64,000 nt of DNA, taken from contig LN483071.1 in NCBI GenBank assembly GCA_900016675.1, positions 124,001 to 188,000 of the forward strand, given 5' to 3'. The stretch is from Arthrobacter saudimassiliensis (lineage in GTDB: Bacteria; Actinomycetota; Actinomycetes; Actinomycetales; Micrococcaceae). Both the position numbers and the translations under genes were made by a program. Under the pieces are notes generated by a model. That model was not told the DNA's origin, ran no database searches, and saw only the letters and a program-made list of their open reading frames with translations. Each line of letters starts with the position of its first letter. Positions within the stretch are counted from its first letter, which is position 1. Shown here piece by piece: positions 63,447 through 64,000 of this stretch.

Positions 63447-64000
63447 CTATTCCTGCCCTGGCACTTCAGCCTGCCCGCCTCTATCTGCGCCTGCGCTCCC
63501 CAGCGACTCGTCGAGACGCTCCGCGAGGATGGGAACCATGCTCTTCACGTAGGTACTCGTGATGTGGTTGTGGTCAATGTAAACCAGTACGTTGCCAATG
63601 ACAGGCGGGCAGTAGCCCTCAAAGCAGAAGTACGGTGAAAAGTCGATGTGGGTTATCCCCGGGCCGCTGATAATCGTCTCAGCAGGATTGACCGCGCCCA
63701 AGGTTCGATCTTCTGCCACCCCACAGGCCTCGGGTTCTGAGTGAACCGCCAGGCAGTCAGGAGCATTCACAGGTAGCCTAGGCGTGTCCCGGATAGCCGC
63801 AACGCGGATGCCAGCGTCTAGGAGACGGCTTATGGACGCTGCCCATGACGCGTCTACATACTCATCGCCGTCGAGCACAGTGCGGCTACTGGTGGTCACG
63901 ACTAGATCGGGCCGGGTCGATAGCAAGTGACCGAGAGTACGGCTAGCGTACTCCCGACACTCTGACCCCACGGTCTCCTCCAAGCTTAGGGGACAGCCGG
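63447..64000 (-). CDS. SGNH-domain protein, probably C-terminus of a membrane acyltransferase (partial)
   Basis: The frame is open to the right edge, so only the last ~184 residues are seen. The segments 'RPDLVVTTSSRTVLDG', 'DFSPYFCFEGYCPPVIGNVL' and 'VYIDHNHITSTYVKSMVPIL' (the Asp-x-x-His of the SGNH fold) match the extracellular SGNH domain fused to acyltransferase-3 membrane proteins (OafA type) that acetylate surface sugars. The membrane part would lie right of the window. A TTG at 63983 is not the real start. Confidence 0.75.
   Translation of the reverse strand, partial: GCPLSLEETVGSECREYASRTLGHLLSTRPDLVVTTSSRTVLDGDEYVDASWAASISRLLDAGIRVAAIRDTPRLPVNAPDCLAVHSEPEACGVAEDRTLGAVNPAETIISGPGITHIDFSPYFCFEGYCPPVIGNVLVYIDHNHITSTYVKSMVPILAERLDESLGSAGADRGGQAEVPGQE

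Overview
The window is a GC-rich chromosomal segment of an actinobacterium, most likely an Arthrobacter-like member of the Micrococcaceae. Support for this includes a fused E2-E1 2-oxoglutarate decarboxylase/dehydrogenase (Kgd), a SigR/RsrA-type sigma/anti-sigma pair, the 24-residue ribosomal protein bL37, and a prfB-ftsEX-M23-smpB-ssrA block. The tmRNA tag reads AESKRTDFALAA, and there are many GTG starts and 4-base stop/start overlaps. Genus-level placement is inference; no database search was run.

Left third (1-32,800) is mostly housekeeping. It holds the end of an HrpA helicase, a HIT protein, a sulfurtransferase/MBL pair, and zur facing a znuACB zinc uptake operon. Then come two CNNM/HlyC membrane proteins, kgd, a degenerate SGNH protein and a five-domain peptide ABC transporter. 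Next are bL37, rsrA and sigH (with an apparent SigR-type autoregulatory promoter), a DoxX-aroA-rsgA run, a hisN-methyltransferase-crcB1-crcB2 operon, tandem GCS2/YbdK ligases, a GH13 glucosidase and a DUF1269 protein.

Middle (32,800-47,500): tmRNA with a strong terminator and an upstream SigR-type promoter motif, then smpB, an M23 peptidase, ftsX, ftsE, an SDR dehydrogenase and prfB, all on the minus strand. These are followed by an orphan small protein, a pyruvyltransferase-family protein, an LGFP/VanY carboxypeptidase and a compact Tad/Flp pilus operon (tadA-tadB-tadC-flp-tadE-tadE-tadG).

Right (47,500-64,000) is a cell-surface polysaccharide locus. It contains several family 2 glycosyltransferases and two closely similar Wzx-type flippases flanking a glycosyltransferase plus a GH25 muramidase with ten FG-GAP repeats. 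A DUF2304 / polyprenol-phosphate sugar transferase / DUF6541 group follows, then a Wzm/Wzt exporter, a GlfT2-like galactofuranosyltransferase, UDP-galactopyranose mutase and an SGNH-domain protein running off the edge. Genes at about 50-58 kb look less GC-biased than the flanks, as expected of a variable surface-glycan region.

The most interesting signals are two GGAAT-N18-GTT promoters (at sigH and at ssrA) that would link ribosome rescue to thiol stress, an interleaved pair of perfect inverted repeats inside crcB2, the flippase-flanked glycan cassette, and an SGNH protein lacking the nucleophile.
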